Positions 8,751-10,178 of a stretch of DNA of 10,178 nt are shown in pieces. The position numbers and the translations under genes are program-made. How positions within the stretch are numbered: the first letter of the stretch is position 1; each line of letters opens with the position of its first letter. Source of the DNA: Byssochlamys sp. IMV 00236 (lineage: Eukaryota; Ascomycota; Eurotiomycetes; Eurotiales; Thermoascaceae); NCBI GenBank assembly GCA_001931875.2, contig MSJH02000683.1:1-10178 (forward strand), in the 5' to 3' direction. The notes beneath the pieces were generated by a model. The model worked only from the letters and a program-made list of their open reading frames with translations. It had not been told where the DNA came from and searched no databases.

Positions 8751-8850
8751 ATTTGTGAATCTTTGAACACTTAATTTCAACTCCAAGACAGCCCACCTGT
8801 TAATATTACGAAAATGTTCTTGGCGACGACGAATTTACATTTCATGCAAC

Positions 8851-9073
8851 ATGAATTTTGTTCTCACCATGGGTGTATTTATTTTCGATCACAGGCGAAT
8901 TTACTTTCCGGAAAGAGTGTATAACTCGGAAGCAATGAAATTACTGAGAGCTATTGATGGAGGAGGTATCGAAAGTATAATCTGGTGAGGAGATGCTTGA
9001 ATCGTCGTCGTACAAGCAGACAGCATCGCCAACAAAAGTGTCATGCCAGAGAGGACTTTGGATATCTCTGTAA
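8851..9073 (+). pseudogene. Coding-like fragment of unknown identity with a frame break
   Basis: From ATG 8851 a 45-codon frame (GVFIFDHRRIYFPERVYNSE, then LLRAIDGGGIE) ends at TGA 8986-8988. An overlapping frame from 8981 continues (EEMLESSSYKQTASPTKV) to TAA 9071-9073. The first part is balanced in composition and looks protein-like rather than AT-rich noise. I found no intron that joins the frames, and I do not recognise a family. It could be a gene relic, or chance. Confidence 0.22.
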
Positions 9074-9147
9074 AAACCAATTTCAATTTATTTGGAGTTT
9101 TTGGTGCTTTAATCATGCCGTGGCGTGTTCGGACATAAGTACTATTA

Positions 9148-9360
9148 TCAATAGAACGAGTGCTTCAAAACGAAGCTTTCCTTTGTGAAATAAAATAATA
9201 AAGGCCCTTGGTGTTTTTCCATTTTGGGTTTTGTTGCAATTTCATTTACCACTCTCATTGCATTTCTGTATACTTTAACTGTATCATGGTCGGTGTCGTA
9301 CAGTAGGTCGAAAAACCCGAGCTTATTTTTTATGTTTGAGGTTTCTGTGCAATTTGTCCT
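9148..9360 (-). pseudogene. Coding-like minus-strand fragment of unknown identity
   Basis: Seventy sense codons lie between a TAG at 9363-9361 and a TGA at 9150-9148. The translation includes LGFFDLLYDTDHDTVKVYRN and AMRVVNEIATKPKMEKHQG, which is balanced and helix-compatible. There is no suitable start codon at its head and no recognised family, so it would have to be an internal exon or a relic. A plus-strand frame over the same bases (9224-9430) is hydrophobic and probably only its shadow. Confidence 0.22.
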
Positions 9361-9525
9361 CTATGCATGGTCGCAGCACACTGAGTATCTTACATCTTCT
9401 TACAATCCATGGCCTTTAACTAATGTGTAAATATTGGATAAAAGTACGAAGTTCCCATCGAATATTGAACTTGAAGATAAAAAAAAACTTAAGCCAGCTT
9501 TATTAATAAAAAAACCATATCATTT

Positions 9526-9600
9526 TTAGTATTTCGTATAGCCTCCTTTAGACTTGATTACCGCCCTTATTGAAGAATTGGTTGAATAGTTGATTTGAAA
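9526..9600 (-). pseudogene. C-terminal remnant of a Tc1-type transposase
   Basis: The last residues before TAA 9528-9526 are IRAVIKSKGGYTKY. Tc1-family transposases typically end in a helix followed by an A-V-I-x-[KS]-K-G-[GY]-x-T-K-Y tail, so the match is specific despite its shortness. The codons upstream in the same frame (to 9786) show no catalytic-core motifs, so the rest of the gene is lost or replaced by end sequences. The tail differs from that of the transposase relic at 6838-7591, so a second element family is implied. Confidence 0.5.
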
Positions 9601-9907
9601 TGGACTATGATTAAACAATAACTTCCAAGTATATCTTTTTATTATGAAAATAAGAAGTGAAGAAATATATAAATTATTAATACAGGGTAGCAATATACAC
9701 CACATTGTAGCACAGATTATTAGCGTGATGTCACTCTGTCTACAGGCTCTTTTATATATAATATAATTTGGACAGGTACTGTACAAATTATGATAAGCTC
9801 TTTGAATACTCTATAAGTCAATATCAGTGCTAAATACAACATTACCCCCCACCAAACTGAGTCATCAGTTGAGAAGAGTATGATGCACTAAAGACAAAAT
9901 AATGCTT
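9601..9907. other. AT-rich gap before the right-hand gene
   Basis: No gene is supported. Besides the inverted repeat at 9763-9791, it has an AP-1/Gcn4-type TGAGTCAT at 9858-9865, set within a small ACTGA/TCAGT palindrome. The site is downstream of the minus-strand gene stop at 9908 and may be chance. Confidence 0.4.
9763..9791. repeat. TA-centred near-perfect inverted repeat, possible abutting Tc1 ends
   Basis: ATAATTTG (9763-9770) pairs with CAAATTAT (9784-9791). Inside these, ACAG (9772-9775) pairs with CTGT (9779-9782) around a GTA centre. One mismatch (9771 against 9783) breaks 13-bp arms. Tc1-type elements insert at TA and often have ends resembling TA followed by CAGT or CTGT, so this could be two element ends facing away from a shared TA. 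No second copy of either end was found to prove it. Confidence 0.4.
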
Positions 9908-10178
9908 TTAATTTTTATGCAATCGGGTGCTCCGACGCGTCCCTTTACTTTTTGTAGGTTGTGGTGTAAGTGCAACCTTCTGTCTTTTTCTACTACTATG
10001 TGCCTTCGTGTGTACTGATTTGGATATCACTTGCTTTAACTGACTAGGCTTATAGTCAGATGGTAGCGGTTTACGTTTGTAGTTACCGTTGTCATGATAC
10101 ATAATATTTCCTTTTGCATCTTTTTTAACTCTACGCCAGTATTGATTGATCATTTCAGGATCAGAAAAATCTGATAGA
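9908..10178 (-). CDS. 3' part of an unidentified basic protein, cut by the window edge
   Basis: The minus-strand frame is open from the right edge to TAA 9910-9908, and its first complete codon is at 10177-10175. About 89 residues are visible. The first part reads LSDFSDPEMINQYWRRVKKD and then KGNIMYHDNGNYKRKPLPS. The last 45 residues are strongly basic (SSRKRQKVALTPQPTKSKG, then RRSTRLHKN) and look like a nuclear localisation or nucleic-acid-binding tail. An ATG occurs at 10153, but the frame continues upstream without a stop, so the true start is probably outside. I do not recognise the family. A transposon-derived gene is possible, given the repeat-rich surroundings. Confidence 0.5.
   Translation of the reverse strand, partial: LSDFSDPEMINQYWRRVKKDAKGNIMYHDNGNYKRKPLPSDYKPSQLKQVISKSVHTKAHSSRKRQKVALTPQPTKSKGTRRSTRLHKN

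Noticed and set aside
8543..8760. Possible U1 snRNA (ACTTACC near the left end, ATTTGTG Sm-like site near 8748)
   Set aside because: The ACTTACC is not at a defined 5' end, the U1-70K loop sequence ATCACGAAG is absent, and the stem-loop order does not fit U1.
9858..9865. TGAGTCAT AP-1/Gcn4-type site as a promoter element
   Set aside because: It is downstream of the only nearby gene (minus strand, stop at 9908), and no gene start lies next to it.

Overview
The window looks like nuclear DNA of an early-diverging fungus, probably Mucoromycota (inferred). It is AT-rich, and its introns are very short (46-61 nt) with GTAAGT-like donors and CTAAT/TACTAA/CTGAC-like branch sites. Genes are packed head-to-tail, and a Tc1/mariner-type transposase relic is present. 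No bacterial-type features were seen. No RNA gene or CRISPR array was recognised.

Left half (414-6479): three genes on the minus strand, transcribed right to left, with gaps of only 152 and 107 bp. (1) At 6479-3584 a ten-exon gene splices in frame to an 811-residue protein. It has an N-terminal F-BAR domain, a long Ser/acidic disordered linker and a C-terminal SH3 domain, the layout of Cdc15/Imp2/Hof1 cytokinesis scaffolds. (2) At 3431-2146 a two-exon gene encodes a 408-residue, probably mitochondrial protein whose family I do not recognise. (3) At 2038-414 a seven-exon gene encodes about 434 residues with a C2-like/anillin-homology region followed by a PH domain, the C-terminal layout of anillin/Mid/Bud4 proteins. 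The two outer genes are thus predicted membrane-binding organisers of the contractile ring or septum. In fission yeast, anillin-like Mid1 and F-BAR Cdc15 act in the same cortical nodes.

Right half (6480-10178): gene-poor and repeat-like. It holds a broken DDE transposase (7591-6838) with an in-frame stop, a probable internal deletion and a frameshift near a homopolymer. Next come a possible integrase C-terminal scrap (about 8074-7976), a GA microsatellite, a purine-rich island with a GC-rich hairpin, and unresolved coding-like fragments at 8851-9360. A Tc1-type transposase C-terminus (about 9600-9526) lies beside a near-palindromic, TA-centred inverted repeat. The 3' part of an unidentified basic protein gene runs off the right edge.

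All exon joins were made by hand, requiring GT...AG borders, a continuous frame and sensible domain sequence across each junction. No alignment or database search was possible.
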